The notes below the pieces were generated by a model that had not been told where the DNA came from, searched no databases, and worked only from the letters and a program-made list of their open reading frames with translations. Below are positions 26,069 to 37,613 of a stretch of 64,000 nt of DNA, one piece after another. Numbering within the stretch: the stretch's first letter is position 1; every line of letters starts with the position of its first letter. The DNA is from Vreelandella andesensis. Lineage in GTDB: Bacteria; Pseudomonadota; Gammaproteobacteria; Pseudomonadales; Halomonadaceae. A program made the position numbers and the translations under genes. The DNA is taken from contig NZ_RZHG01000007.1 in NCBI RefSeq assembly GCF_003989795.1, positions 248,001 to 312,000 of the forward strand, in the 5' to 3' direction.

Positions 26069-26095
26069 AAAAAAACAGGGAGCCTTAGCTCCCTG
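26069..26095 (-). terminator. Terminator of aceA
   Basis: Stem CAGGGAGC/GCTCCCTG (26076-26083, 26088-26095), loop CTTA, followed on the minus strand by seven T residues. It lies 23 bp past the aceA stop. Between it and the SlyB-like gene is purine-rich sequence with no gene. Confidence 0.9.
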
Positions 26096-26117
26096 CTCGG
26101 TATTGCTAATTAGATGA

Positions 26118-27716
26118 TTAGCCGAACTGGTTCATGGTGTTGTCTTTACCACCGGCTTTAAGTGCTGCATCGCCGTGGAAAAACTCTTTATGGTCGTCGC
26201 CAATGTTAGAGCCGGCCATGTCTTGGTGTCTTACAGTAGCGATACCTTGGCGAATTTCTTGGCGCTGTACGCCTGCAACGTAAGCAAGCATGCCTTCATC
26301 ACCAAAGTAGCCTTTAGCCAAGTTATCTGTAGATAGCGCCGCTGTGTGGTAAGTGGGCAGTGTGATCAAGTGGTGGAAAATACCGGCTTCACGAGCGCCA
26401 TCACGCTGGAAGTTACGTGTCCACTCATCTGCTAGCTGACCGAGATCAGTGTTGTCGTATTCAACACCCATTAGCTTGTCACGCTGGTAAGCGGACACAT
26501 CTTTGCCTTCTTTTTCCCATGCATCAAATACTTGCTGACGGAAGTTCAGCGTCCAGTTAAACGACGGTGAGTTGTTGTAAACCAGCTTGGCATCGGGCAC
26601 TACGTCGCGGATGCGGTTTACCATGCTAGCAATTTGGCCGACGTGAGGTTTCTCAGTCTCAATCCATAGCAGGTCAGCACCGTTTTGCAGGCTGGTGATG
26701 CAGTCAAGTATCACACGGTCTTCACCAGTACCCGGTTTGAACTGGTAGAGACCCGACGCTAAACGTTTCGGCTTAACCAGTTTGCCATTTTGCTTGATGA
26801 CGACATCGCCGTTATTGATGTCGTTAGCATTTTCGATGACATCGCCATCTAAGAAGCTGTTGTACTGATCACCTAAATCGCCGGGTTCGTTAGTCACCGC
26901 GATTTTCTGGGTTAGGCCAGCGCCCAGCGAGTCGGTGCGCGCTACGATAACGCCGTCTTCGATACCAAGTTCTAGGAAGGCGTAGCGCACCGCATTGATT
27001 TTTGCCAGGAAGTCTTCGTGGGGAACTGTGACTTTACCATCTTGGTGGCCGCACTGTTTCTCATCAGAAACCTGGTTTTCAAGCTGGATGCAGCAAGCAC
27101 CAGCCTGGATGAATTTTTTGGCAAGTAGGTAAGTCGCTTCAGCATTACCAAAGCCAGCATCGATATCAGCGATGATCGGTACTATGTGGGTCTCGTGGTT
27201 ATCGATTTTGCTGATCAGTTCCTGCTCTTTGACGCTGTCGCCGGCCTCTTTAGCATCATCCAGCGCGCGGAACAGGTGGTTAAGTTCCCATGCATCGGCC
27301 TGCTTCAAAAAGGTGTAAAGCTCTTCAATTAGATCAGCAACGGATGTTTTTTCATGCATCGACTGATCGGGTAGTGGGCCAAATTCAGAGCGTAAAGCGG
27401 CTACCATCCAGCCTGATAGGTAGAGATAGCTGCGCTTAGTCGTGCCAAAGTGCTTCTTAATGGAAATCAGTTTTTGTTGACCAATAAAACCATGCCAGCA
27501 CCCCAGAGACTGCGTGTACTTAGATGTATCGGCATCATAGGCCGCCATATCTTCACGCATAATTTTTGCCGTGTAGCGTGCAATATCCAAACCGGTGTGA
27601 AAACGGTTCTGAGCGCGCATGCGTGCAGCGTATTCAGGTTTGATGGCTTCCCATTTGCCGCCTTGAGCTTCGCGCAGTTGGGCCATTGCTTTGATATCGT
27701 CGAGCAGTCCTGACAT
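26118..27716 (-). CDS. aceA: Isocitrate lyase (long form)
   Basis: Glyoxylate-shunt enzyme that cleaves isocitrate to succinate and glyoxylate, allowing growth on acetate or fatty acids. At 532 residues it is the long form found in Pseudomonas and relatives, not the 434-residue E. coli type. The catalytic loop is KQCGH with active-site C222, and the metal/substrate region includes PIIADIDAGFGNAEATYLL. GGAGGAAAC lies before the ATG. It is monocistronic, with about 450 bp of non-coding DNA upstream that should contain its control region. No malate synthase or isocitrate dehydrogenase kinase gene is nearby. Confidence 0.97.
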   Translation of the reverse strand: MSGLLDDIKAMAQLREAQGGKWEAIKPEYAARMRAQNRFHTGLDIARYTAKIMREDMAAYDADTSKYTQSLGCWHGFIGQQKLISIKKHFGTTKRSYLYLSGWMVAALRSEFGPLPDQSMHEKTSVADLIEELYTFLKQADAWELNHLFRALDDAKEAGDSVKEQELISKIDNHETHIVPIIADIDAGFGNAEATYLLAKKFIQAGACCIQLENQVSDEKQCGHQDGKVTVPHEDFLAKINAVRYAFLELGIEDGVIVARTDSLGAGLTQKIAVTNEPGDLGDQYNSFLDGDVIENANDINNGDVVIKQNGKLVKPKRLASGLYQFKPGTGEDRVILDCITSLQNGADLLWIETEKPHVGQIASMVNRIRDVVPDAKLVYNNSPSFNWTLNFRQQVFDAWEKEGKDVSAYQRDKLMGVEYDNTDLGQLADEWTRNFQRDGAREAGIFHHLITLPTYHTAALSTDNLAKGYFGDEGMLAYVAGVQRQEIRQGIATVRHQDMAGSNIGDDHKEFFHGDAALKAGGKDNTMNQFG

Positions 27717-28166
27717 AAGCTGTTTCCTCCAGGGTAATGATAGCTATTCGCAAGTTAGCTTATTCTTATGCTGCACCTGCGAAGATGTGTCCAGCATTAT
27801 CGAAAATGGTTGCGCTGTCTCTACGCCAATTGTCTCTAAGCAAAAAGTCTCTTAATCAAACGTCGTAGATGGAGAGTGCTGGGTGCTGAGACGCTGATTA
27901 AAACATCAGGAACACCTTTTCCAGCTTGGCTATATTGAATGTTGTGCCATAACGCTGCGGTGCAATAACTATCAACGAGATTAACGCGTTCAACAATTGT
28001 CACTTGGGGGCAGAAGGGGTTGTAGCTCGACTACAGAAGCCTCGCAAAATGCTCTGTTTGTGTAGTCGTTTTTCGTCAGGTGGGCTGATGAGAGAGTAAA
28101 AAAAGCGCCACATAATGAATGGCGCCCTGAGAGTGATTGATTATAAATAGTGGCGAAAAAAGCAAA
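27717..28166. other. Non-coding region upstream of aceA
   Basis: About 450 bp between aceA and the GNAT gene, both on the minus strand. It contains the GNAT-gene terminator at 28098-28125. The rest is presumably the aceA promoter and control region. I see no RNA gene or convincing small reading frame, and cannot place the promoter reliably. Confidence 0.6.
28098..28125 (-). terminator. Terminator at the end of the purB-roxA-GNAT block
   Basis: Stem GCGCCA/TGGCGC (28105-28110, 28120-28125) with a 9-nt loop, followed on the minus strand by seven T residues. Confidence 0.7.
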
Positions 28167-28589
28167 CTATAGTGTTAGCAGCATCTCCCGATGCGGTATT
28201 CCTGCATCCATAAACGTGCCTCCATGCGCTACAAACCCTAAGCGCTCGTAAAAGGCGAGGGCATGTAACTGGGCGCTCAGCGCAACGTGTGCATGGCCTG
28301 CTTCTTGAGCAGCCTGTATGGCAGCTTCCATGAGCTGATAGCCAATGCCAGCACCGCGCGCGCTAACGAGCACTGCAACGCGCCCAATATGGCCGTCGGG
28401 CAGCAATCGAGCAGTGCCCACTGGCTGCTCCTCAAGGTAGGCTATAAAGTGGCTAGATTCATCGTCACGGCCATCCCATTCCTCTTCTTGGGGCACGCAC
28501 TGTTCTTCGATAAAGACCACGCGGCGGATCTCGGAGGCTACGTCTTTTAGCGTACTCCAATCACCGCTAACGATCGTTGTCGTCGACAC
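28167..28589 (-). CDS. GNAT family N-acetyltransferase
   Basis: Acetyl-CoA-dependent acyltransferase of 140 residues. It has the ElaA/YjdJ-like core: VFIEEQCVPQEEEWDGRDDE near the start, the acetyl-CoA motif GRVAVLVSARGAGIGYQLM (R..G.G dipole) and AFYERLGFVAHG near the end. The substrate is unknown. It begins at GTG, which shares a base with the roxA stop TAG, so it is translationally coupled to roxA. It ends the minus-strand block. Confidence 0.86.
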   Translation of the reverse strand: MSTTTIVSGDWSTLKDVASEIRRVVFIEEQCVPQEEEWDGRDDESSHFIAYLEEQPVGTARLLPDGHIGRVAVLVSARGAGIGYQLMEAAIQAAQEAGHAHVALSAQLHALAFYERLGFVAHGGTFMDAGIPHREMLLTL

Positions 28590-29770
28590 TACTCCTCCTC
28601 ATCCTCTTCGCCCATAAAGCCCAAGCTTCCAGCGTTGACTAACTGTGTTATCAGCGTCGCTGCCTCATCAATGGCAAGGACGTCTTCATACATAGGAGTT
28701 GGGTCGGCAAGCCGCTTGGCTAGTACGAGTGGGCAGATATGTCCGTCACCATCCACAAACAGTGTGGTGCTAGAGGCATCGCTGCGCCAGGCAAAGCGGG
28801 AACCTGGCATATGAAACAGGGGTTCACCGTCTTGTAGTTGCGCAACAAGGTCAGCTTCACTCATTGGCACTTCAAGGGGAGCTACTTGATCAATATACTT
28901 CGGTTGAGTCATGACGCGACCGAACCACTGTGCTATTTGTTCAGGATTATCCAGCGTGGAAAGCATAAGTTGGCGCATACGCTCGACGGCAGCATCGTCC
29001 AATTCACCGACTTGGCTAGCAGGGGCCATGCCTGCATCGCTATAACGCTGAGAATCAGAAAGTTGCTCTCCGAGGTAGTCGGCATAAGAGGTGATGGCTT
29101 CATCCGCTGATGGTGCCCTAAACCCTACCGATATCGTCATGCAGTCATCGGTTTGGCTAACACCATGATGTGCCCAGCCAGGAGGAAGATAAAGCATATC
29201 GCCTGGTGCCAATGTCCAATCAGAATCGACTTCAATCTCGAAAGTTTCAAGGATGCGCAGGTCGACCCCTTGGATAATGGGCGCGTTGTCTGGCTGTTTG
29301 CCGCCTAGCTGCCAGCGCCGGTGACCGCTAGCTTGTAATAGAAAAACATCGTATTGGTCGATATGTGGGCCGACGCTACCGCCGGGGGGGGCATAGCTAA
29401 CCATGATGTCGTCCAACCGCCAGCGGGGTAGGAAATCAAATTCATCCATGAGTGCCGCAATAGGCGGCACGTAATGATCGACGGCTTGAACCAGCAGGCT
29501 CCAGTTGCCTTCCGGTAACCGCTCAAAGGTTGCATCGTCAAACGGGCCATGGGACACCTGCCAAGGTCCGTCAGCCCCATTTTCTTCTACTAAACGCGCT
29601 TCTACACCGGGTTCGCAGGCTAGACCGGCGAGTTCATCTGGATCTATAGGACTAATAAAGTCGGGGATAGCGCCACGAATCAGCAGCGGCTTCCGTTGCC
29701 AGTAATTGGCTAGGAAGTCTTCGGGCGTTAAATCGCCAAGCAGTGTGAGTGGCTTATCGTGTTGGCTCAT
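28589..29770 (-). CDS. roxA: Ribosomal oxygenase RoxA (YcfD), JmjC/cupin type
   Basis: Fe(II)/2-oxoglutarate-dependent oxygenase of 393 residues. The JmjC-like core has the iron-binding H-x-D in GPHIDQYDVFLLQ and the third histidine region YLPPGWAHHGVS. The N-terminal FLANYWQRKPLLIRGAIP is typical of YcfD. E. coli YcfD hydroxylates an arginine of ribosomal protein L16. The acidic tail (EEDEEE) is notable. It lies 54 bp after purB and overlaps the GNAT gene. Confidence 0.9.
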   Translation of the reverse strand: MSQHDKPLTLLGDLTPEDFLANYWQRKPLLIRGAIPDFISPIDPDELAGLACEPGVEARLVEENGADGPWQVSHGPFDDATFERLPEGNWSLLVQAVDHYVPPIAALMDEFDFLPRWRLDDIMVSYAPPGGSVGPHIDQYDVFLLQASGHRRWQLGGKQPDNAPIIQGVDLRILETFEIEVDSDWTLAPGDMLYLPPGWAHHGVSQTDDCMTISVGFRAPSADEAITSYADYLGEQLSDSQRYSDAGMAPASQVGELDDAAVERMRQLMLSTLDNPEQIAQWFGRVMTQPKYIDQVAPLEVPMSEADLVAQLQDGEPLFHMPGSRFAWRSDASSTTLFVDGDGHICPLVLAKRLADPTPMYEDVLAIDEAATLITQLVNAGSLGFMGEEDEEE

Positions 29771-29824
29771 GGCGTTATCCTAGTTCAAATGAGCGTTGCG
29801 CTTTCTAACAGCGCAGTGCGTCGA

Positions 29825-31273
<1,449 letters not shown>

Positions 31274-31912
31274 TTAGCCGAGGCTATCAAGCGCGCGTCT
31301 CAACGCTTTGCGCTGAAAAACAAGCTTCCAGCGACGGCCGCCTTGTTGATGCCATAGCAGCGCAAAACGAATTCCCGCCATCAAGCAGGCGCGCACTCGC
31401 TCGGGCATCATGCGGGTTTGTAGTAAAGAGGGGTCGCCTTGTACCACAATGCGGGTTTTAAACGTCGAAAGGGTTTCTTGATAGGCGTCACCAAGACTGG
31501 CAATCACATTTTCATGGGTGCTGCCGAAGTGTTCTGCTTGCCCCTGCACATGGGACAGCTTTTGACCGAGTAAATCCATCATATGGCGGTCAGTACGTAG
31601 TTTGTTCATCAACAGCAGTAGTGAAAAGCCGTAGCGGAGCACCACAGGGTTGGCTTGTTTGCGACCGACCAGGGCTTCGAGGGTTTCTAACCCACGGCGT
31701 AAATTGTTGGGGTGACCACCATAAATAGCTTCAAAGCTTTCGGGATTGGTATCTACGGTTGCATTAATCAGCGTTTCCCAAGCGCGGGGGTCAACCTGTC
31801 CTGTGCGTGCCAGCTCATCTACTAAGCTAGCGGATTGAAATACGCCCGCCAGTGCCAACGCTTGACGAGCGGCTTGCGAGTCCGGCGCGCGGTGAATAGG
31901 GGTAGCACTCAT
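31274..31912 (-). CDS. hflD: High-frequency lysogenisation protein HflD homologue
   Basis: Membrane-associated helical protein of 212 residues of the HflD family, named for its effect on phage lambda lysogeny in E. coli; its housekeeping role is unclear. Recognised by the [18 protein letters not shown] start, FEAIYGG and the RYGFSLLLL segment. The long frame begins at 31966, but the ATG at 31912 has a GGAGG site and overlaps the mnmA stop as ATGA, so it is preferred. The mnmA-hflD-purB order is conserved in gammaproteobacteria. Confidence 0.92.
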   Translation of the reverse strand: MSATPIHRAPDSQAARQALALAGVFQSASLVDELARTGQVDPRAWETLINATVDTNPESFEAIYGGHPNNLRRGLETLEALVGRKQANPVVLRYGFSLLLLMNKLRTDRHMMDLLGQKLSHVQGQAEHFGSTHENVIASLGDAYQETLSTFKTRIVVQGDPSLLQTRMMPERVRACLMAGIRFALLWHQQGGRRWKLVFQRKALRRALDSLG

Positions 31913-33066
31913 GCAGCGGCCTCCATCGTGTTCCAAGTGGCGCGAATAACACCGCCGCCTAAGCAAATATCACCATCATAAAGTACCAGTGACTGGCCAG
32001 GTGTCACCGCCCATTGAGGGTCATCAAACACCACCTCAACCGTACCATCGGGCAGCGCGCGAATTTCACACGGGCAATCACTTTGACGATAGCGGGTTTT
32101 AGCGGTGTAACGGCCGTGCTTGGCAGGCGATTCGCCTGCGACCCAATCCATGGCTTCAGTGGCCAAAGCATTGGTGAACAGCAGATGATGATGCTTGCCT
32201 TGAACGGCAATCAGCACATTGCGCTCCAGGTCTTTGGCCGCTACATACCATGGATCTTCCGAGTAACTGGCTAAGCCGCCAATGCCTAGCCCTTGACGCT
32301 GCCCAAGGGTGTAGTACATCAGCCCCATATGCTTGCCAATGACATCACCCTCGGGTGTTTCGATGGTGCCGGGCTGTGCAGGCAAGTATTGCTGCAAAAA
32401 GTCGCGGAAGCGGCGTTCGCCAATAAAACAAATGCCGGTAGAGTCTTTTTTCTTTGCCGTGATGAGGTCGTGTTGTTCGGCTAATGCTCGAACAGCTGGT
32501 TTTTCCAGCTCGCCAACAGGAAACAAGGTGCGAGCAATCGCAGCTTCAGGCACCGCGTGCAGGAAATAGCTTTGATCTTTATTGCTATCTAAGCCTTTGA
32601 GCAGGCGTGGGCGACCTTCACGAACCCCTTGACGAACATAATGTCCAGTAGCGATCTTATCGGCACCCAGCATTTCGGCGTATTCCAGAAAGACTTTAAA
32701 TTTGATCTCTCGATTGCACAGAATATCGGGATTGGGCGTTCTGCCCGCTTTGTATTCAGCCAAAAAATGCTCGAAAACGTTGTCCCAATATTCGGCTGCA
32801 AAATTGGCCGTATGCAATTTAATGCCCAGTTTCGCACATACGGCCTCTGCATCAGCAAGATCTTCCTTCGCCGTGCAGTATTCGGTGCCGTCGTCTTCAT
32901 CCCAGTTTTTCATAAACAAGCCCTCAACTTCGTACCCCTGCTGGAGTAAAAGGAGAGCTGAAACCGACGAATCAACGCCGCCCGACATGCCAACAATTAC
33001 TTTTTGGGTGGCGGGCGCGTTGGCGTCGGATGCTTCGGGGATAGACGTGCCATGAGTGGATGTCAT
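31909..33066 (-). CDS. mnmA: tRNA-specific 2-thiouridylase MnmA
   Basis: Catalyses ATP-dependent 2-thiolation of U34 in tRNA Lys, Glu and Gln. The PP-loop is [15 protein letters not shown]. The first catalytic Cys lies in [12 protein letters not shown] and the second in [13 protein letters not shown]. Two in-frame Met codons lie three codons apart at the start; GAGG is spaced six bases from the second (33066), which I choose, whereas it abuts the first (33072). Length about 385 residues fits the family. It overlaps hflD by 4 bp. Confidence 0.96.
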   Translation of the reverse strand: MTSTHGTSIPEASDANAPATQKVIVGMSGGVDSSVSALLLLQQGYEVEGLFMKNWDEDDGTEYCTAKEDLADAEAVCAKLGIKLHTANFAAEYWDNVFEHFLAEYKAGRTPNPDILCNREIKFKVFLEYAEMLGADKIATGHYVRQGVREGRPRLLKGLDSNKDQSYFLHAVPEAAIARTLFPVGELEKPAVRALAEQHDLITAKKKDSTGICFIGERRFRDFLQQYLPAQPGTIETPEGDVIGKHMGLMYYTLGQRQGLGIGGLASYSEDPWYVAAKDLERNVLIAVQGKHHHLLFTNALATEAMDWVAGESPAKHGRYTAKTRYRQSDCPCEIRALPDGTVEVVFDDPQWAVTPGQSLVLYDGDICLGGGVIRATWNTMEAAA

Positions 33067-33139
33067 TGGCATCCTCAGTTGAAGTGGTGTGCAATTAGGC
33101 GCTGATTATACACGATGGAGGCTTGGTGCTTCGAGTGCT

Positions 33140-33601
33140 TCACTCGTGAATCACCGTCAAGGGATAGCAATGGCCGCTAAGCGCGTTTTCGATGCGCATA
33201 AGCACCAAGGGGCTGCGCAATCGGTCAGCATCGTTAAGGGCTTTGATATCCTTCAGCGTGAGCCAGTGCGTGGCGGTGATATCGCTATCAATCGGCGACG
33301 AGAGCATGAGGTCGGGTGTCGCTATAAAACCATGGCTATGAAAGGTAAGGCCTTCTGGCGTGTGAAATACGTAAAGGCCTAAATAGTCGGTTAACGTTAC
33401 CTGCAAAGCGGTTTCTTCTTGCACTTCACGCAAGATAGCGGCCATCGGCCCTTCGCCTGGCTCTACATGCCCAGCAGGTTGGTTAAAAACGGTCTGTCTA
33501 CCGTCACGAGCTTCTTCCACCATCAAAAAGCGATTGTTGCGCTGAATCACGCAGGCAGCAGTACTTCGTATAGCGGTGTTTTTAATCATCTCGCTGCTCA
33601 T
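33140..33601 (-). CDS. nudJ: NUDIX hydrolase NudJ (phosphatase)
   Basis: NUDIX protein of 153 residues. The Nudix box runs from GHVEPGE through REVQEETAL, keeping the metal-binding REVxEE core, with Ala where the consensus usually has Gly. E. coli NudJ dephosphorylates HMP-pyrophosphate and nucleoside tri- and diphosphates. The rluE-nudJ-mnmA order is the same as in other gammaproteobacteria and supports the assignment. Its start overlaps the rluE stop by 4 bp. Confidence 0.9.
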   Translation of the reverse strand: MSSEMIKNTAIRSTAACVIQRNNRFLMVEEARDGRQTVFNQPAGHVEPGEGPMAAILREVQEETALQVTLTDYLGLYVFHTPEGLTFHSHGFIATPDLMLSSPIDSDITATHWLTLKDIKALNDADRLRSPLVLMRIENALSGHCYPLTVIHE

Positions 33602-34200
33602 TTGGAATGCCTGTGCCGAGGAGTACTGCTGCGTTTGGTCGCCTTAGTTGGTCGTGGCGCGTGGAGTATTTCTTTGCGCCACTTGCCGGGGGCAAGGTTG
33701 CCAAGTTGCCATGGGCCAATGGCCGCACGTACCAATCTTAACGTAGGAAAACCCACGTGAGCAGTCATGCGCCGTACTTGGCGGTTGCGGCCTTCATTGA
33801 TCGTTAGCTCCAGCCAGCTGGTGGTTGGGTGGCGTTTGGGGTCGATTCTTGGGTCTTGTTGCGCAATGGTAGGTGGCTCAATGCGCCGCGCTTTTGCGGG
33901 TTTGGTTGGACCATCTTTTAAGATGATGCCGTTTTTCAGAGCGCTAATTGCCTCGTCGTCAATATACCCTTCTAGCTGAACCCAGTATGTTTTTGGCTGC
34001 TTATGGCGAGGGTGGGCGATGCGGTGAATGAGACTACCGTCATCACTTAATAACAGCAGGCCCTCGGAATCATAATCGAGGCGTCCTGCGGCATACACGC
34101 CAGGCACATCGATAACATCGGCTAATGTGGCACGGCCTTGTTTATCGGTAAACTGAGAGAGCATACGATAGGGCTTATGCAGTAAATATAAAGTGCTCAT
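33598..34200 (-). CDS. rluE: 23S rRNA pseudouridine synthase RluE
   Basis: RsuA/RluE-type pseudouridine synthase of about 200 residues that modifies U2457 of 23S rRNA. Catalytic motif GRLDYDSEGLLLLSDDG holds the nucleophilic Asp; the terminal motif is LTINEGRNRQVRRM. No S4 domain, as expected for RluE. The longest frame starts at a TTG (34236), but the ATG at 34200 gives MSTLYLLHKPYRML, the normal family start, so I use it. It is the first gene of the seven-gene minus-strand block and diverges from icd. Confidence 0.92.
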   Translation of the reverse strand: MSTLYLLHKPYRMLSQFTDKQGRATLADVIDVPGVYAAGRLDYDSEGLLLLSDDGSLIHRIAHPRHKQPKTYWVQLEGYIDDEAISALKNGIILKDGPTKPAKARRIEPPTIAQQDPRIDPKRHPTTSWLELTINEGRNRQVRRMTAHVGFPTLRLVRAAIGPWQLGNLAPGKWRKEILHAPRPTKATKRSSTPRHRHSK

Positions 34201-34576
34201 AATCTCTTTGGAGGGGTGCCCTTGATTTGTCGACAATCTCTCATGCGATTAAAATGCAGCGCTGGTATACTTCGAAGCTAATCTTTCAAAGGCAATTCTT
34301 GAAAGGCAGCCTTTTAATATCGTCTACGTCGTGCCGGAGTTGTCGTAATTATCACTGATAAAACTGTCGTAAGAACTGTCGTAAGTGCTTTCGTAAGTAC
34401 CTTCGTAAGTACCTTCGTAAGTACCTTCGTCAGCACTACCGTAAAAAACACCGATTGATAACCGGTAAAGCCAATTGAAATGGCCCCGCCTGCTTCGCGG
34501 CATGGTCTCTGGTTGAATGAGTCGCGTCGCTCAGGATCTTATAATCACAGCGATAGAAAAAAGAGGTTAACGCAAA
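34201..34576. other. Divergent control region between rluE and icd, with tandem repeats
   Basis: About 375 bp with no gene. It contains the 12-bp tandem repeat at 34368-34439 and must hold the promoters of both rluE and icd. An AAGAGG ribosome binding site lies before the icd start. No promoter could be placed with confidence. Confidence 0.6.
34368..34439. repeat. 12-bp tandem repeat, six units, upstream of icd
   Basis: Consecutive units CGTAAGAACTGT, CGTAAGTGCTTT, three identical CGTAAGTACCTT (34392-34427) and a decayed CGTCAGCACTAC, followed by another CGTAA. The identical central units suggest recent expansion. It is non-coding. Confidence 0.9.
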
Positions 34577-36814
34577 ATGTCTAAAACGCCGAAGATCATT
34601 TACACGCTCACCGACGAAGCGCCTGCGCTCGCGACATATTCTTTGTTACCGATTATTGACGCTTTTACCGATGCTGCCGGCATCGAAGTAGAAACCCGGG
34701 ATATCTCTCTGGCGGCTCGCGTTCTCTCTTTATTTCCCGACTATTTGACCGAAGAACAGCGTATTGAAGACCACTTGGCCGGATTGGGTGCGCTGGCCAA
34801 GGTTCCAGAAGCCAATATCATCAAGCTACCGAACATCAGCGCGTCTATGCCGCAGCTGCGGGCAGTCATCAAGGAGCTGCAAGAGCAGGGCTACAAATTG
34901 CCTGAGTACCCTGACGAGCCAAGCAGCGACGAAGAGAAAGATATCCAAGCACGCTACGATAAAGTCAAAGGCAGTGCTGTTAACCCTGTATTGCGTGAAG
35001 GTAACTCAGATCGTCGTGCACCGAAGGCTGTCAAAGAGTACGCGCGCAAATACCCCCACTCAATGGGTGAGTGGAGTCAGGCCTCGCGCAGCCACGTTTC
35101 CCACATGCACAAGGGCGACTTCTACGACGGCGAGAAGTCGATAACGCTTGACCGCGCTCGCAATATAAAAATGGAGCTGATCACGAAAAGTGGTCAGACC
35201 CACGTGCTCAAGCCTCAGATTTCGCTACTCGAAGGCGAGATCATTGACAGTATGTTTATGAGCAAAAAAGCGCTGTGTGACTTCTACGAGCGGGAAATAG
35301 AAGATGCTCGTAAGTCTGGCGTCATGTTTTCGTTGCATGTGAAAGCGACGATGATGAAGGTCTCCCATCCGATCGTGTTTGGACACTGCATCAAGATTTT
35401 TTACAAAGATGCCTTTGAGAAACACGGTGAGTTGTTCAAAGAGTTGGGTGTCGATGTCAACAATGGTATCGCGAATCTCTACGACAAGATTGCGACGTTG
35501 TCTGAATCACAGCGTGATGAAATTATCAGTGACTTGCATGCGTGTCATGACGAACGCCCAGAGTTGGCAATGGTTGATTCCGCTCGAGGTATCACCAACT
35601 TCCATTCGCCCAGCGATGTGATTGTAGACGCCTCAATGCCCGCGATGATTCGGGCCGGGGGCAAGATGTACGGTGCCGACGGTCGTCTCAAGGACGTTAA
35701 GGCGGTCATGCCCGAGTCCACGTTCGCGCGTATTTACCAGGAAATGATCAATTTCTGTAAATGGCACGGTGCTTTTGATCCGGCCACCATGGGTACTGTC
35801 CCCAACGTTGGCTTGATGGCACAAAAAGCCGAGGAGTACGGTTCTCACGACAAGACTTTCGAAATTTCGGAAGATGGTGTAGCCAACATCACTGATCTGG
35901 ACACGGGCGAAGTGCTGCTGTCACAAAATGTGGAGCAGGGCGATATCTGGCGGATGTGTCAAGTCAAAGACGCGCCAATTCGCGACTGGGTGAAGTTGGC
36001 CGTCGAGCGTTGCCGCGATTCTGGTATGCCGACAGTGTTCTGGCTCGACCCTTACCGCCCGCACGAAAACGAGTTGATCAAGAAGGTCAAAACGTACCTT
36101 AAAGATCACGACACGGATGGGCTCGAAATCCACATCATGTCTCAGGTTCGGGCGATGCGTTTCACTCTAGAGCGTGTGATTCGTGGTCTTGATACTATTT
36201 CGGTGACGGGCAATATCCTCCGCGATTACCTGACAGACCTGTTCCCCATCCTAGAATTGGGCACTAGCGCTAAAATGCTATCTATCGTTCCACTGATGGA
36301 TGGCGGCGGCCTGTTTGAAACCGGCGCCGGTGGTTCTGCACCTAAGCACGTTCAGCAGTTGCTTGAAGAAAACCACCTACGTTGGGATAGCCTTGGTGAA
36401 TTCCTGGCTTTGGTTGCGTCTTTGGAGCATCTCGCCAAACGTTTTGATAATGACCGTGCTAAGCTGTTGGCCAAAGCGTTAGATGAAGCGAATGGCCAGT
36501 TCCTCGAAAGCAACAAATCACCTTCCCGGAAAGTAGGCGAGCTTGATAACCGAGGAAGCCATTTCTATTTAGCACTCTATTGGGCTGAAGCATTGGCGGC
36601 TCAGGATCAAGATGCTGAACTGAAAACACGCTTTGCTCGTCTTGCAGAAACGTTGAAGGCCAATGAAGCCACTATTATTGATGAATTGAATAGCGTGCAA
36701 GGCCAGCCAGTTGATCTTAAAGGCTATTATCATCCGAACGGTGAGTTGGCCAGCCAAACTATGCGTCCGAGCAAAACGCTAAACGAAGCGCTTGCGATGG
36801 TCGCTAATAACTAG
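34577..36814 (+). CDS. icd: Isocitrate dehydrogenase, NADP-dependent, monomeric type
   Basis: TCA-cycle enzyme converting isocitrate to 2-oxoglutarate with NADPH formation. At 745 residues it belongs to the monomeric IDH-II class (Azotobacter, Corynebacterium, Vibrio, Halomonas), unrelated in length to the 416-residue dimeric E. coli enzyme. Family blocks include [17 protein letters not shown] at the start, [40 protein letters not shown] and [18 protein letters not shown]. It is a single-gene unit closed by a strong terminator. It competes with AceA for isocitrate. Confidence 0.97.
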   Translation: MSKTPKIIYTLTDEAPALATYSLLPIIDAFTDAAGIEVETRDISLAARVLSLFPDYLTEEQRIEDHLAGLGALAKVPEANIIKLPNISASMPQLRAVIKELQEQGYKLPEYPDEPSSDEEKDIQARYDKVKGSAVNPVLREGNSDRRAPKAVKEYARKYPHSMGEWSQASRSHVSHMHKGDFYDGEKSITLDRARNIKMELITKSGQTHVLKPQISLLEGEIIDSMFMSKKALCDFYEREIEDARKSGVMFSLHVKATMMKVSHPIVFGHCIKIFYKDAFEKHGELFKELGVDVNNGIANLYDKIATLSESQRDEIISDLHACHDERPELAMVDSARGITNFHSPSDVIVDASMPAMIRAGGKMYGADGRLKDVKAVMPESTFARIYQEMINFCKWHGAFDPATMGTVPNVGLMAQKAEEYGSHDKTFEISEDGVANITDLDTGEVLLSQNVEQGDIWRMCQVKDAPIRDWVKLAVERCRDSGMPTVFWLDPYRPHENELIKKVKTYLKDHDTDGLEIHIMSQVRAMRFTLERVIRGLDTISVTGNILRDYLTDLFPILELGTSAKMLSIVPLMDGGGLFETGAGGSAPKHVQQLLEENHLRWDSLGEFLALVASLEHLAKRFDNDRAKLLAKALDEANGQFLESNKSPSRKVGELDNRGSHFYLALYWAEALAAQDQDAELKTRFARLAETLKANEATIIDELNSVQGQPVDLKGYYHPNGELASQTMRPSKTLNEALAMVANN

Positions 36815-36884
36815 TGTTTAATGAAGACGTTTCACAAGCAGTTTGCGTAGCCGTTAGGTAACGCGCATGAAAACGCTGTGATAT

Positions 36885-36916
36885 CCCTCGCCCGCCTTGG
36901 TGGGCGAGGGTTTTTT
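36885..36916 (+). terminator. Terminator of icd
   Basis: Nine-base-pair stem CCCTCGCCC/GGGCGAGGG (36885-36893, 36902-36910) followed by TTTTTT (36911-36916). Confidence 0.92.
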
Positions 36917-37094
36917 GTCTTATTTAGTATGCTAATTTTGTATTTTTCATGAACCCTTGCTGGTATTGGACGTCTTACCGTGGTGAGTAAAGCTTGAGGA
37001 CACATCCAAAGCATCTACATTTCTGGCTACTAACGCCATGATGGTCGATTCAAGCGCTGTAAGACATTACCCGCTAGCTAAGAGAAGATAAACC

Positions 37095-37475
37095 TTGCTG
37101 CTTATGCCAAACACAGACAGCCTATGCATTACGGCTACCCTGCACGCAGGAATGACTCGGCCCAATGCGCCTGAATATGATGATGATTTAGCTGTTCAAC
37201 CGGCTGAGCCTGAACTCGCTCGGCCACCACTATACAAAGTGGTACTTCACAACGATGATTTCACGCCGATGGAGTTTGTTGTTGAGGTATTACAGGGTTT
37301 TTTCAACATGGATAGTGAGCAAGCGGTACAGGTAATGCTTGCGGTACACACCCAGGGAAAAGCAACGTGCGGTATCTTTACACGGGATATTGCAGAAACG
37401 AAAAGTTACCAAGTCAATGAATATGCCCGCGAATGCGAGCATCCTTTAATGTGTGATATCGAAGCTGCTGACTGA
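37095..37475 (+). CDS. clpS: ATP-dependent Clp protease adaptor ClpS
   Basis: N-recognin that delivers proteins with N-terminal Leu, Phe, Tyr or Trp to ClpAP. The conserved fold reads [20 protein letters not shown], then [20 protein letters not shown] and [11 protein letters not shown], with the substrate-pocket residues of the NDD and H positions present. The frame allows TTG 37095, ATG 37104 or ATG 37152 as starts; none has a decisive ribosome binding site, and the shortest (107 residues) is closest to the usual family length. It precedes clpA by about 140 bp on the same strand. Confidence 0.93.
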   Translation: MLLMPNTDSLCITATLHAGMTRPNAPEYDDDLAVQPAEPELARPPLYKVVLHNDDFTPMEFVVEVLQGFFNMDSEQAVQVMLAVHTQGKATCGIFTRDIAETKSYQVNEYARECEHPLMCDIEAAD

Positions 37476-37566
37476 AAGCGTTGAAAAAAATTAGCGATGG
37501 GCCTTGCAAGTGCGTCATTTGTACCCGATGTTGAAAGTGCCGGTCGATTAAACTGATCCGACGCAA

Positions 37567-37600
37567 GCCCTAGGTGGTGACACGCCCTAGGTAGTAGCGA
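37567..37600. repeat. 17-bp imperfect tandem duplication in the clpS-clpA spacer
   Basis: GCCCTAGGTGGTGACAC (37567-37583) followed directly by GCCCTAGGTAGTAGCGA (37584-37600), which ends 13 bp before the clpA start. Each copy contains the palindrome CCTAGG. Confidence 0.6.
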
Positions 37601-37613
37601 AAAGGGGACTGCC

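Noticed and set aside
34368-34439. Short CRISPR-like array
   Set aside because: Units are contiguous 12-bp repeats with no spacers, and there are no cas genes anywhere in the window.
37567-37600. Operator with CCTAGG palindromes upstream of clpA
   Set aside because: The two CCTAGG copies are explained by an imperfect 17-bp tandem duplication; nothing else supports a binding site.
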